From assembly GCA_964584255.1 (NCBI GenBank), contig CAZOZM010000002.1, forward strand, positions 62,001 to 126,000: DNA of 64,000 nt, given 5' to 3'. Positions 53,810 to 63,036 of this stretch are shown here, in pieces. Made by a program: the position numbers and the translations under genes. Source of the stretch: UBA3775 sp964584255 (lineage in GTDB: Bacteria > Bacillota > Clostridia > Lachnospirales > Lachnospiraceae). The notes below the pieces were generated by a model. That model was given only the letters and a program-made list of their open reading frames with translations, made no database searches and was not told the origin of the DNA. Each line of letters opens with the position of its first letter. The first letter of the stretch is position 1.

Positions 53810-54606
53810 TAACCCAATTCCTTTGTACGTTTATAGGCTTCATTCACTGCATCCATAAGTGCATTTCTGAATCCGTCATTTTCAAGTGCATGAACACCCG
53901 CTATCGTCGAACCTCCCGGTGAACATACCTCGTCTTTGAGCTGTCCCGGATGTTTTCCCGTTTCAATCACCATTTTTGCAGAGCCGAGAAGTGTTTTTGC
54001 GGCATACGCAAGCGCCTTCTGTCTCGGAATTCCGCATTCAACCGCTCCGTCTGCCAATGCTTCTATGCACATATATACATATGCCGGACCGCAGCCGCTG
54101 ACCGCAGTTGCTGCATCAATAAGCTTTTCAGGAAGTTCATCAACCATTCCTGCTCCTGAAAGCACTTCGCATATTTCATCTTTTTCATCTTTGCAGACAT
54201 CTTCGGTTGCGCACATGAGAATAACGCCTTCTCCTACTGCCGCAGGTGTATTCGGCATAATTCTTACCACCGGATAATCCGCTCCCGCAAATTGTCTTAT
54301 CTTTTCAGTCTTAATTCCGGCTGCCATGGTTATCAAAACAAAGCGATCCTGTCTCTTGGCAAGTATCTCCGAAATTCCACCGAGACACTCTTCCATCATC
54401 TGAGGTTTAACACCGAGAAAAATATATTTGGCATTTCCTGCAATTTCTTCGTTTGTGCTTATTTTTGCTTCCGAATCACCTGCCGTTGCAACGGCCTTTT
54501 CCACGGTTCGGTTGCTTAATCCGGTTTCCGCCGCATATCCGGACTCAATGACCTTTTTTGCCAGAGTGCCGCCCATATTACCTGTTCCGATAAATCCAAA
54601 TTTCAT
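53809..54606 (-). CDS. proC: Pyrroline-5-carboxylate reductase
   Basis: 265 residues from the ATG at 54606, 5 nt after GGAGG; an upstream TTG is rejected. GFIGTGNMGGTL binds NAD(P), VRIMPNTPAAVGEGVILM and AVSGCGPAYVYMCIEALADG are family signatures, and VCSPGGSTIAGVHALENDGF ends the dimer domain. Last step of proline synthesis. It lies 14 nt after proB. Confidence 0.95.
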   Translation of the reverse strand: MKFGFIGTGNMGGTLAKKVIESGYAAETGLSNRTVEKAVATAGDSEAKISTNEEIAGNAKYIFLGVKPQMMEECLGGISEILAKRQDRFVLITMAAGIKTEKIRQFAGADYPVVRIMPNTPAAVGEGVILMCATEDVCKDEKDEICEVLSGAGMVDELPEKLIDAATAVSGCGPAYVYMCIEALADGAVECGIPRQKALAYAAKTLLGSAKMVIETGKHPGQLKDEVCSPGGSTIAGVHALENDGFRNALMDAVNEAYKRTKELG

Positions 54607-54620
54607 TTCTGCCTCCAAAA

Positions 54621-55397
54621 TTACCTACATCTCTTTCCGGCATAAAATCTTGTCCCTGCCGGCTTTCCGTCAATTATGTCATAAAGAACTTCCGGATTGT
54701 CTCCGTTTGCAATCACCATGTCTATTCCAAGTTTCATGACTCTTCCCGCCGCATTCAGCTTTGTCGTCATGCCACCTGTACCAAGACTGCTTCCTGCTCC
54801 TCCTGCCAGGGCTCTTATCTCATCATTTATTTCATAAACATCATGAATGAGCTCCGCATCGTCATATTTATGAGGATCTTTCGTATATAATCCGTCTATG
54901 TCCGAAAGAAGGATGAGAAGATCTGCTTCACAGTTTGCCGCAACAATTGCCGCAAGAGTATCATTATCACCTATTCCCATTTCTGCAACGGACACGGTAT
55001 CGTTTTCATTTATTATAGGCAATGCTCCAAGCTCAAGCAGTCTGAATATGGTATTATGGAAATTTACTCTTCTGTCTTCATGCTCAACATCTTCCGCCGT
55101 GAGAAGTATCTGTCCTACCGTGTGTCTGTATTCAGAAAACAGCTTATCATATGTATACATCAGTTCACACTGACCCACGGCTGCCGCTGCCTGCTTTGTA
55201 GGTATGTCCGTCGGTCTATTTACAAGCATGAGTTTGCCTGCTCCCATTCCGATGGCTCCCGACGAAACCAGTACCACCTCATTATTTGCATTCTTTATAT
55301 CACTTAAAACCTTACAAAGTTTTTCGACACGTCTTATGTTAATCCTTCCTGTCTCATGAGCCAGTGTTGACGTACCGACTTTTACAACTACTCGCAT
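54621..55397 (-). CDS. proB: Glutamate 5-kinase (short form)
   Basis: 258 residues from the ATG at 55397 (MRVVVKVGTSTLAHETGRIN); AGGAG lies 14 nt upstream, and the frame is open to 55442. Amino-acid kinase fold with VLVSSGAIGMGAG, INENDTVSVAE, GDNDTLAAIVA and GTGGMTTKLNAA. There is no C-terminal PUA domain, so this is the truncated form. First step of proline synthesis. proA is not found here, and must lie elsewhere. Confidence 0.93.
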   Translation of the reverse strand: MRVVVKVGTSTLAHETGRINIRRVEKLCKVLSDIKNANNEVVLVSSGAIGMGAGKLMLVNRPTDIPTKQAAAAVGQCELMYTYDKLFSEYRHTVGQILLTAEDVEHEDRRVNFHNTIFRLLELGALPIINENDTVSVAEMGIGDNDTLAAIVAANCEADLLILLSDIDGLYTKDPHKYDDAELIHDVYEINDEIRALAGGAGSSLGTGGMTTKLNAAGRVMKLGIDMVIANGDNPEVLYDIIDGKPAGTRFYAGKRCR

Positions 55398-55489
55398 ATC
55401 TGTCTTTCTTACTCCTTTTAGTTTTTGCAGCCCGATATTCATCTTATTAATTTAGGCCGCACCCATGCACAGTATATCACAGTCGAAAA

Positions 55490-55520
55490 AAAAACGGTAC
55501 ATAAATATGTACCGTTTTTT
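55490..55520 (-). terminator. Bidirectional terminator after the ArsB/NhaD transporter
   Basis: AAACGGTACAT (55492-55502) pairs with ATGTACCGTTT (55507-55517) around AAAT, with A and T runs on either side. Confidence 0.85.
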
Positions 55521-55551
55521 GTGACTTAAAGCCGTCACCGCATATGATTTA

Positions 55552-56931
55552 CTACATTGTATATCTTAAAAGAAGTACTGCCGTTGCCACAAGAAGTGTG
55601 AGAACCGTTGCCGGTGCGGCAATCTTACAGTATTTTCCCCATCCGACCGGATGTCCCTCTTTTGCAATTATTGAAGTTCCTACTACGTTTGCGGAAGCTC
55701 CTATAGGTGTTCCGTTTCCACCGACATCCGTACCGATTGCAAGTGTCCATGCGAGAACAGCAAGAAGGGCAGGATCTCCGACTGAAAGCTCCTTGATAAC
55801 CGGAACCATTGTTGCCGCAAACGGAATGTTATCGATAAATGCCGATGCAAGTGCTGAAATCCAAAGAATGATTACTACCATCGCTTTTACGTTTCCACCG
55901 CTTATCTTCTTAATAAAGTTTGCAATTACCTGAAGGACTCCTGTCTGCTCAAGACCACCGACAACTACAAAAAGACCGATAAAGAAAAGAATTGTATTCC
56001 AGTCAAGTCTCTTAATAATGTCAGTCGTTTTCTTCACTCCTTCAATTGACAGTGATGCAATAAGTGAAAGAATAGTCGCTATAACACCTATTGTTGCAAC
56101 TGAAAGGCCTGTCTGCGCATGTGTTACAAGTAAAACAACACAGATTGCGAAAATGATACAGCTTATTATGAAATATGTTTTATTCTGAATTGCTTCCTTA
56201 GGATCAGGATATGTAATTCCGTCCGGTCTTGCCGCTTCGCTTTCCTTAAGCTGTTTTCTGAACATAAAGTAGAAATAAAAGATAAGGATTACACCCGCAA
56301 CAAATGCTACAAGACCTGTATTGGTAAGGAAATCAAAGAATGTGTATCCAAGACCTGTTCCGATGATAATGTTAGGCGGATCACCTGACATCGTTGACGA
56401 GCCTCCGACATTACTCATAAATATCTCCGCCAATACCACAGGTACCGGATCAAACTTCAGAATTCTCGCAAGTTCCACCGTTACCGCCGCAAGGAAAAGA
56501 ATTACGGTGATACTGTCAATAAACATTGAAAGTACTGCCGACATAATCATAAAAGATATGAATAAAGGCACTACACGATAATTTACAAGCTGCGCAAGCT
56601 TGAGACAAAGCCACCTAAAGAAACCTGCATTTCCCATTCCTTCAACCATGAGCATCATACCTGTAATAAAGATGATTGTTGCCCAGTTGATTCCTGTTGA
56701 AGATTCCTCCGCATTATGTCCCGGAATCCAAAATGCCTTTGTAAATATACTCTTATAGTTAAGAGTTTCCACGATTGCGTCCGAACTGTGCATTATAAGT
56801 CCAAATACTACCACAAGGACAAGTACCGCACCTATACATGCAGGAACGAATCTGTCCATCTTACCGACTATGATTACAATAAACATCAGTAAGAAAATAA
56901 CCAATGCCGCAATAGTAGCTGCCGTTTCCAT
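55552..56931 (-). CDS. ArsB/NhaD-type ion transporter
   Basis: 459 residues from the ATG at 56931, 5 nt after GGAGG. Two related halves of the ion transporter superfamily: SFMIMSAVLSMFIDSITVIL, EIFMSNVGGSSTMSGDPPNI, then ALASAFIDNIPFAATMVPVI and GTDVGGNGTPIGASANVVG. The paired D-S/P motifs are characteristic of ArsB, NhaD and SLC13-like carriers. Substrate could be Na+/H+ or arsenite; there is no ArsR or ArsC nearby, so Na+/H+ or an anion is more likely. Confidence 0.87.
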   Translation of the reverse strand: METAATIAALVIFLLMFIVIIVGKMDRFVPACIGAVLVLVVVFGLIMHSSDAIVETLNYKSIFTKAFWIPGHNAEESSTGINWATIIFITGMMLMVEGMGNAGFFRWLCLKLAQLVNYRVVPLFISFMIMSAVLSMFIDSITVILFLAAVTVELARILKFDPVPVVLAEIFMSNVGGSSTMSGDPPNIIIGTGLGYTFFDFLTNTGLVAFVAGVILIFYFYFMFRKQLKESEAARPDGITYPDPKEAIQNKTYFIISCIIFAICVVLLVTHAQTGLSVATIGVIATILSLIASLSIEGVKKTTDIIKRLDWNTILFFIGLFVVVGGLEQTGVLQVIANFIKKISGGNVKAMVVIILWISALASAFIDNIPFAATMVPVIKELSVGDPALLAVLAWTLAIGTDVGGNGTPIGASANVVGTSIIAKEGHPVGWGKYCKIAAPATVLTLLVATAVLLLRYTM

Positions 56932-57111
56932 GACTACCTCCAAATTTTATAAAACATTAAGATTTTACACAACTTGCACATTTTAGCTCATGTTACGACA
57001 AAATGCAACCATATAATTCTTTTTATTTTCTTTTGTGATGTTTTGCCGCGGAAACAGCCGCCGGCTGAGATTCTTTTCGGTTATTTTTGTCGAAATCCCG
57101 CGCCCGATTTC

Positions 57112-57813
57112 CTAAACAGGATAAAATCCTGAATCACTTACTCTCTCGCCTGCCTTGTAAAGATGAGAGTAATCTCCCATGGACCTCACCCTGAAAATGG
57201 CAATGTCTGCATCTCTTTCTTCCGTCTCTATTTCAAACACGGTTGACGGAGCGGCAAAGAAACCGTGAAGCATAAGAGAAGGTGCAATTCCGGTCAGGTA
57301 TCCTATCATTATCAGAGAAACTGCCATGTGACAGAAAATTACAATTGAATCATCAGTATGGCTGACTACCCTGTAAAAATTTCCGTCGCGTCTGTATCCG
57401 TGTTCCAAAAGCAGTGCATCAAGCCCTTCCTTAACCATATCATACTGTTCGGCAACATTTGTACCTTCATAAATAGGAGCTTCCGTCCATCTGTCCTTGT
57501 CATACATCTCAGAATATTTCGTCCAATCTGCCGGCAATAAATCCCAACAGTTTCTGAGATGACCGTCTCTCGGGTCGTTGCATTTTCCGCTGAATTCCCT
57601 GACCCAAGGCAAAACTTCCGGTTCTATACCTGTTCCCTTTAATGCCGTTGCCGCCGTATCTCTTGCCCTTCCAAGGGGCGAAACGTAAAATTTTCTTACA
57701 TTTTCAAGGTTTTGTATTCTTTCTGCCAAAAATTCAGCTTCCTTCCAGCCTTTTTTGGTCAATGAATCAATTGAATAATCCGGTTCCGCATGTCTCACAA
57801 GTATAATTTTCAT
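57112..57813 (-). CDS. Histidine phosphatase-family protein
   Basis: 233 residues from the ATG at 57813, which follows GGAGG. ILVRHAEPDYS has the RH catalytic motif (H8), SPLGRARDTA the second Arg, and VIFCHMAVSLIMIG the second His. The branch is unlike cofactor-dependent phosphoglycerate mutase; small phosphomonoesters are likely substrates. Single-gene unit. Confidence 0.87.
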   Translation of the reverse strand: MKIILVRHAEPDYSIDSLTKKGWKEAEFLAERIQNLENVRKFYVSPLGRARDTAATALKGTGIEPEVLPWVREFSGKCNDPRDGHLRNCWDLLPADWTKYSEMYDKDRWTEAPIYEGTNVAEQYDMVKEGLDALLLEHGYRRDGNFYRVVSHTDDSIVIFCHMAVSLIMIGYLTGIAPSLMLHGFFAAPSTVFEIETEERDADIAIFRVRSMGDYSHLYKAGERVSDSGFYPV

Positions 57814-57989
57814 AAAATATCCTCCGTAATCTAATCTGATTTTTATAATATGCCACAAAAAAACAAAAATCAATAACGTATATCCGGCATCCTCTTTTTT
57901 CTTGACTAATCCGTTTAATTGTGAAATTATGTACATATACTAATACGCAGGATTCTTACCATTTTCTGCGGCCGGTACTGCATACATCC

Positions 57990-58061
57990 GGTCATAAGAC
58001 GGGACTCCGGGCGGAACTTTTTCACCATCCCGGATTTTAATGTGATTTTTCCGTCATGACC
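57990..58061 (+). ncRNA. Candidate structured leader of the ParB-like/BMP gene
   Basis: GGTCAT (57990-57995) pairs with ATGACC (58056-58061) and encloses CGGGA (58000-58004) / TCCCG (58028-58032). The structure lies 22 nt before the AGGAGG of the next gene. It does not match a riboswitch class I know. Hypothesis only. Confidence 0.3.
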
Positions 58062-58094
58062 TTTTCAATATATTAATATTTTCAGGAGGAAAAA

Positions 58095-60014
58095 ATGAGT
58101 CTGGAAGCTTATAAAGCAGCTCTTAAGCTTGGAGAGAAGGAATATATGACAAGGCTTTCCAAAAAGCTTGATCCTTATCTTCCCATACTTGACGACATAA
58201 CCGAAAACGTAAAAACCGTAAGCCGTGTAAAGCTTGGTCTTGTCACGATACCCATGGATCAGATTGCCGGAACCGTAAATGCAAACCGTTCCAATGCATT
58301 TGCATCCAATTTCATGCCTCTGCTCCAAACCGGCAGCGAATTTGCCTCCAAGTGGAGCATTCTTCATGACAGCCTTGAAGAAGACGGTCTCAGAGATCCC
58401 GTCATCGCATTTGAATACATGAACAAGTTCTATATAAGAGAGGGAAATAAACGTGTATCCGTATCCAAATACATGGGAGCGGTGGAGATTGAGGGAACCG
58501 TAACCCGTATCGTTCCCGCAAAAGACAATTCTCCGGAGGTAAACCTCTACTACGAATTTCTCGACTTCTATGAAATAACCGGAATTAATTACATCTACTT
58601 CTCCAAGCCCGGTTCATTCAAAAAATTCATCAAACTGATTATCGGTGAAAACGGAACCTGGACTGAAGACGATGAGCTTGATGTACGTTCGCTTTTCACA
58701 AAATTCAAGAAGGAATATACATTAAAATATGAGGATAAGCTTCCTCTGCCTGTCAGTGATGCCTTCCTTGTATATGTAAATCTTCTCGGCTTTAATACCA
58801 TAAAAAACAACAGTCTTTCTGAGGTAAGAGAGGATATTTCCAAGATAAGAAGCGAAATCATTCGTGATGCCCAACCGGAGCCAACGGCGATTTCAACTCA
58901 TCCTACTGCGGCAAAGCCCAGTGTACTTACAATGCCTTTAACCATTCTCAAGGCGGCAAAAAAGCTGAAAATTGCTTTTGTTCATCTCGGAAACATGGAG
59001 AACTCGGCATGGGTCTATGCGCATGAGCTCGGACGCAGGCATATAGAAGACGAGGCTTTTCCAAATGAAATCATAACGGAATCATTCTTTGACGTAAGCA
59101 TGGAAAAAGCTGAAGATACGCTGGAAACCCTCTGTCATAACGACTACGATATCATTTTTGTCACTTCACCGCAGCATAATTCAGCATGTGCAAAGGTGGC
59201 GGTTCTTCATCCGGAAGTAAAGATTCTTAACTGCTCTCTGAATGTATCAACCAAGCATGTAAGAACCTATTATCTCAGAACCTACGAATCCAAGTATCTG
59301 CTCGGACTGATTGCCGGTGCAATGACAGAAAAAAACCGCATTGCTTATATTGCCGATTACCCGGTTTACGGAAGTATTGCTTCCATAAATGCTTTTGCTC
59401 TCGGAGCAAAAACCGTTAATCCAAAAGCGGAAATCTATCTTTCATGGACCTCTGAAAAAGGTTCTGAACCTGATAAAGACATAAGGAAATTTGACTGTGA
59501 CCTTGTAAGCGACCTTGACTGGTCATCCCCAAAACATCTCACGAGAAAATTCGGCCTCTATCTCTATAACGACGGCGTGCCGGTAAACCTTGCAGCTCCG
59601 CTTTGGGACTGGGGCAAGCTCTATGAATCAATTGTAAAGAGTGTTAAAAGAGGCTCGTGGAAAATTGAGGAAGCAAGTAATGTCACACGTTCAATCGGCT
59701 ATTGGTGGGGTATTTCCAGCGGAGCCGTTGATCTTGTATATTCCGCAAAAGTTCCTCATCTGACGATGAATCTTGTCAACTATCTGAAAAACAGAATAAA
59801 AGCATCCGACTTTACGCCTTTTGCAAACATTCTCACCTTCCAGGGCGGAAAAACCATTGATGCAGGACACGGATTAAGCATCCAGTCACTCATAGACATG
59901 GATGAACTCGTGGAAAATGTCCATGGTTACATCCCCGGAATACGCGATGTAAAGGATGATACCGTTTCCCTTGCAAAAGTTCAGGGTGTAGCCGTGTCCC
60001 CTGAAGAAATTTAA
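58095..60014 (+). CDS. Cytoplasmic fusion of ParB-like domain and BMP/PnrA nucleoside-binding domain
   Basis: 639 residues. Residues 1-280 contain a ParB/sulfiredoxin-like core (SLEEDGLRDPVIAFEYMN, then YIREGNKRVSVSKYMGA at 113-129). After a Pro/Thr linker (about 265-290), residues 290-570 form the BMP-family substrate-binding fold (KIAFVHLGNMENSAWVYAHE, DYDIIFVTSPQHN, LRTYESKYLLGLIAGAMT, RSIGYWWGISSGAVDL). BMP proteins normally bind purine nucleosides outside the cell as lipoproteins, but there is no signal peptide or lipobox here, so it should act in the cytoplasm. No ABC permease genes are near. AGGAGG precedes the ATG. Function unknown; nucleoside sensing is likely. Confidence 0.8.
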   Translation: MSLEAYKAALKLGEKEYMTRLSKKLDPYLPILDDITENVKTVSRVKLGLVTIPMDQIAGTVNANRSNAFASNFMPLLQTGSEFASKWSILHDSLEEDGLRDPVIAFEYMNKFYIREGNKRVSVSKYMGAVEIEGTVTRIVPAKDNSPEVNLYYEFLDFYEITGINYIYFSKPGSFKKFIKLIIGENGTWTEDDELDVRSLFTKFKKEYTLKYEDKLPLPVSDAFLVYVNLLGFNTIKNNSLSEVREDISKIRSEIIRDAQPEPTAISTHPTAAKPSVLTMPLTILKAAKKLKIAFVHLGNMENSAWVYAHELGRRHIEDEAFPNEIITESFFDVSMEKAEDTLETLCHNDYDIIFVTSPQHNSACAKVAVLHPEVKILNCSLNVSTKHVRTYYLRTYESKYLLGLIAGAMTEKNRIAYIADYPVYGSIASINAFALGAKTVNPKAEIYLSWTSEKGSEPDKDIRKFDCDLVSDLDWSSPKHLTRKFGLYLYNDGVPVNLAAPLWDWGKLYESIVKSVKRGSWKIEEASNVTRSIGYWWGISSGAVDLVYSAKVPHLTMNLVNYLKNRIKASDFTPFANILTFQGGKTIDAGHGLSIQSLIDMDELVENVHGYIPGIRDVKDDTVSLAKVQGVAVSPEEI

Positions 60015-60017
60015 AAA

Positions 60018-60063
60018 AAGATGCAGGATTAATGTCACGTCAATGACACAAATCCTGCATCTT
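60018..60063 (-). terminator. Terminator between the BMP fusion and DUF896 gene
   Basis: GATGCAGGATTAATGTCA pairs with TGACACAAATCCTGCATC around CGTCAA. A strong T run follows on the minus strand, so it mainly ends the DUF896 gene, and perhaps weakly the plus-strand gene. Confidence 0.75.
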
Positions 60064-60135
60064 AATTAATATAATGACCGCTTTGCTTTAGCAATTTAAA
60101 TATCACTTACAAATCGTCCCGAACATCCGGATATA

Positions 60136-60342
60136 TTATTTTATTGGTTTAACCTGTTCAACGGTTCCATCAGGCCTTTCTATTGTCATACCGTCAAGCT
60201 GAGCCCTCAGATTTTTTTTGAAACTGTCAACATATTCTTTTCTAAGCTTCATCTGTTCCGCTTTTTCATCCGGAGTAAGTCCCTCCTTCTGAGATTTATG
60301 ATAAAGCTCATTAATTCTTGCTATTCTTTCATCCATATTCAT
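60136..60342 (-). CDS. DUF896 (YnzC-like) small protein
   Basis: 68 residues from the ATG at 60342, 7 nt after GGAGG. ERIARINELYHKSQKEGLTP and EKAEQMKLRKEYVDSFKKNL match the YnzC/UPF0291 helical-hairpin family, with a C-terminal tail containing TIERPDGT. Cytoplasmic; the Bacillus homologues are stress or SOS linked, but the mechanism is not known. Confidence 0.88.
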   Translation of the reverse strand: MNMDERIARINELYHKSQKEGLTPDEKAEQMKLRKEYVDSFKKNLRAQLDGMTIERPDGTVEQVKPIK

Positions 60343-60393
60343 ATTATCACCTCCCGGTTCCATGGATAATCAATCCTTTCCCATCAGCCAAAA

Positions 60394-62895
60394 TCAGTAT
60401 TTCATTTTCATATAAAGCTCAAATTCGTCGCACGGTACCGGCTTCGAAAAATAATATCCCTGTGCCTGGTCACATTCTATCTCTGCCAGCGCATCAAGCT
60501 GTTCTTTTGTTTCCACACCTTCTGCGGTCACGGAAAGTCCGAGTGCCAGAGCCATTTCTACGATAAGCTTTAGTATTCTTCTGCCGGATTCGGTAAAAAT
60601 CTGCTGAACCAGCTTCATGTCCAGCTTAAGTATATCAATGGAGAGTTCACTGAACATATTTAATGACGAATATCCCGTTCCGAAATCATCCATTTCAACT
60701 TTAAAACCTTTTTCCCTGAACTTCTTAACCGTCTCAATCATTCCGACCGGATTCTCCGTATATGCCGATTCCATAATTTCAAGATGAAGCAGTTCATGCG
60801 GAATTCCATGCATGTCAGCAACTTCCGCAATGTAATCATCAAGATCCTGAACACAGAAATCAATTCTCGAAATGTTTACCGATACCGGAAGGTCTCTCAT
60901 TCCGCTTTTTCGCCACTCTGCCATCACTTCACATGTCTTATTCCAAACATATTTGTCAAGAAGAGTTATAAAACCGTTTTTCTCAAATAACGGTATAAAC
61001 TGCCCCGGAGACATAAATCCATACTCCGGATGTTCCCACCTTACAAGTGCCTCCGCACCTTCAAGCTTTCCTGTTTTTATGTTATGCTTTGGCTGGAACC
61101 ATACCTTGAACTGTCCTTCTTCCAGTGCCTGCTCACAGGAGTCCTGGATTTTTTCTTCCATAAGCATTCTGAGTCTTGTCGAATCATCATATCTTGCGAT
61201 AATCTGCCTGTACTTTCCGCTTATTTCACCGACGGCTGTTCTCGCCCTGTCACACATTACCTGAACCGGAACGGATTTATCAACATTTTCATATATTCCG
61301 AATTTCATTACCACTCCCGGAACTATATCCGCAAGCAGTTTCTGATAACCCTTGCTGTTTACCGCAAATTCAAGGAGCCTTATTACGTTCTCGCCATGAG
61401 GTATAAGAACACCGAAAAGATCCGTACTCATCCTGCCATAGACAATACGTCTTCTTTTTGTAAATTCAGTCAATTGCTCGGCAACGAATTTTATAACCTC
61501 ATTACCTTTCTGCATTCCGAATCTTTCCACTATCATCTTGTAGTTTTCAATATGACAGCAGACAAAATCAAACTCGGTTTCCTCGTTGGAAAGTATTACC
61601 TGACCGGCCACATGATAAAAATACTGATAGGAGTACATTCCCGTGAGAGGATCACGCTTTAAAGCATCCACCATCGTTGAATTCTCTCTCAGTCTCAATA
61701 TTGTTGAAATCCTTGAAAGAACAACTTCCTTATTGTATGGTTTTACGATAAAATCACTGGCGCCGCTCCTCAGGCACTCGATTTCTTCGTCCGAGCGGCT
61801 TGCACCGGTTCCGACAATTACCGGAATTGCCTTCAGGAACGGATCATTCTGTAACAGTTTAAGGAATTTATATCCATCCATAACCGGCATAATAAGGTCC
61901 AGAAGAATTAAATCCGTCTCATCACCATGCTTTTGCAGATATGTATATGCATCCTGTCCGTTCTCCGCAACCGCCACGGAAAATTCATCCTGCAGCATAC
62001 TCGTAAGAAGCATACGGTTAATCTTCTCATCGTCAACAATGAGAATGTTTCTTTTTACCTTGAATCCGGTTATTGCCGAATTCATTCTTCTTTCAGCTTC
62101 AATCTGCTTTTTATATTCACTGTCAATATTTTCAAAAAACATTACGGCAACCTGATTATCCCTGCCGTACTCAATACTGGTATTGATTACCAGCGAAACC
62201 CAGACTGCCTCACCCTTTATATACATTCTGTACGGATAGTTAAACTTTTCCTCTCCGTTTGACATGCGGTTTTTAACGGATCTTATGTCGGTAAAAGCCA
62301 TAAATCCCGCTCTGTCATTTTCATATACATACTCACAGCATATCTTTCCTATCCACTCCGTATAAGACAGATCTGCGGATGAAATAAGATGCATTCCGAG
62401 GTTATTTCCGGCAATCATACTTACCCTGTTTTCCGTAAGATTGACCTTTACGATACAATAGTAAGACTTGTTGAGAATATGAAGCACATCCTCCATATCT
62501 ACATTTTTACGTCTGTATGTAAGCAGTGCATTATGAATTTTTTTCGATACAATCTCCTCGTCAATCGGACGCACACAATAATCAATTACGCCGAGTTCAT
62601 AAGCCTTGGACAGCGAATCCCTTGACAAATCAGAGGTCATTACAACAACGGGAACCTCCTCAATCCATTTTCTTTCATTCATGACTTCCAGAAATCCAAA
62701 ACCGTCCATGACAGGCATAACAATATCCAAAAGTATTATATCGATTTCTTTTCTGTGGTTCTCATAGATTTCCAATGCTTCTATACCATTTGATGCTTCA
62801 TAGAAGTTATAAACATCCTCAAACATCTCCTTTAGCATTTCCACATTCATAAGAGAATCATCAACCACAAGTATTGTCAGATTTTTTCCGGACAT
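60394..62895 (-). CDS. Dual-receiver, degenerate GGDEF, EAL c-di-GMP phosphodiesterase
   Basis: 833 residues: REC1 (6-125, phospho-acceptor D57), PAS-like region (about 135-260), REC2 (282-400, D333), GGDEF-like domain (about 412-570) and EAL domain (580-833). The GGDEF signature is replaced by RMSTDLFG at 488-495, so cyclase activity is lost. The EAL domain is intact: EALVRW (615-620), DDFGTGYSS (736-744) and EGVET (792-796), so it should degrade c-di-GMP under phosphorelay control. No histidine kinase is near. No membrane helix. GAGGG before the ATG. Confidence 0.9.
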   Translation of the reverse strand: MSGKNLTILVVDDSLMNVEMLKEMFEDVYNFYEASNGIEALEIYENHRKEIDIILLDIVMPVMDGFGFLEVMNERKWIEEVPVVVMTSDLSRDSLSKAYELGVIDYCVRPIDEEIVSKKIHNALLTYRRKNVDMEDVLHILNKSYYCIVKVNLTENRVSMIAGNNLGMHLISSADLSYTEWIGKICCEYVYENDRAGFMAFTDIRSVKNRMSNGEEKFNYPYRMYIKGEAVWVSLVINTSIEYGRDNQVAVMFFENIDSEYKKQIEAERRMNSAITGFKVKRNILIVDDEKINRMLLTSMLQDEFSVAVAENGQDAYTYLQKHGDETDLILLDLIMPVMDGYKFLKLLQNDPFLKAIPVIVGTGASRSDEEIECLRSGASDFIVKPYNKEVVLSRISTILRLRENSTMVDALKRDPLTGMYSYQYFYHVAGQVILSNEETEFDFVCCHIENYKMIVERFGMQKGNEVIKFVAEQLTEFTKRRRIVYGRMSTDLFGVLIPHGENVIRLLEFAVNSKGYQKLLADIVPGVVMKFGIYENVDKSVPVQVMCDRARTAVGEISGKYRQIIARYDDSTRLRMLMEEKIQDSCEQALEEGQFKVWFQPKHNIKTGKLEGAEALVRWEHPEYGFMSPGQFIPLFEKNGFITLLDKYVWNKTCEVMAEWRKSGMRDLPVSVNISRIDFCVQDLDDYIAEVADMHGIPHELLHLEIMESAYTENPVGMIETVKKFREKGFKVEMDDFGTGYSSLNMFSELSIDILKLDMKLVQQIFTESGRRILKLIVEMALALGLSVTAEGVETKEQLDALAEIECDQAQGYYFSKPVPCDEFELYMKMKY

Positions 62896-63017
62896 ATTCC
62901 CTCTTTTCCAATCAGTTTTCTGATTTCATTGAATCCGTGTACCGTTGCCCCGTCACATATCTTTGCCACACGCATGCTCTCTGCCTGCATCATCCGTGAG
63001 GCCTTACATTCATTCAC
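62877..63017 (-). CDS. Possible 46-residue protein between aroK and the EAL gene
   Basis: A frame from GTG at 63017 encodes VNECKASRMMQAESMRVAKI and then CDGATVHGFNEIRKLIGKEG, with good local codon use, and its last codons overlap the start of the EAL gene by 19 nt. Start ATGs 8 and 9 codons later are possible. No ribosome site is evident, and no family is recognised. The overlap with the next gene suggests coupling if real. Confidence 0.35.
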   Translation of the reverse strand: MNECKASRMMQAESMRVAKICDGATVHGFNEIRKLIGKEGICPEKI

Positions 63018-63036
63018 AATGTATACCGGAGCCGGC

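Noticed and set aside
57937..58094. Purine or guanidine riboswitch before the BMP fusion
   Set aside because: The conserved junction and loop bases of those classes are absent; kept only as an unclassified structure.
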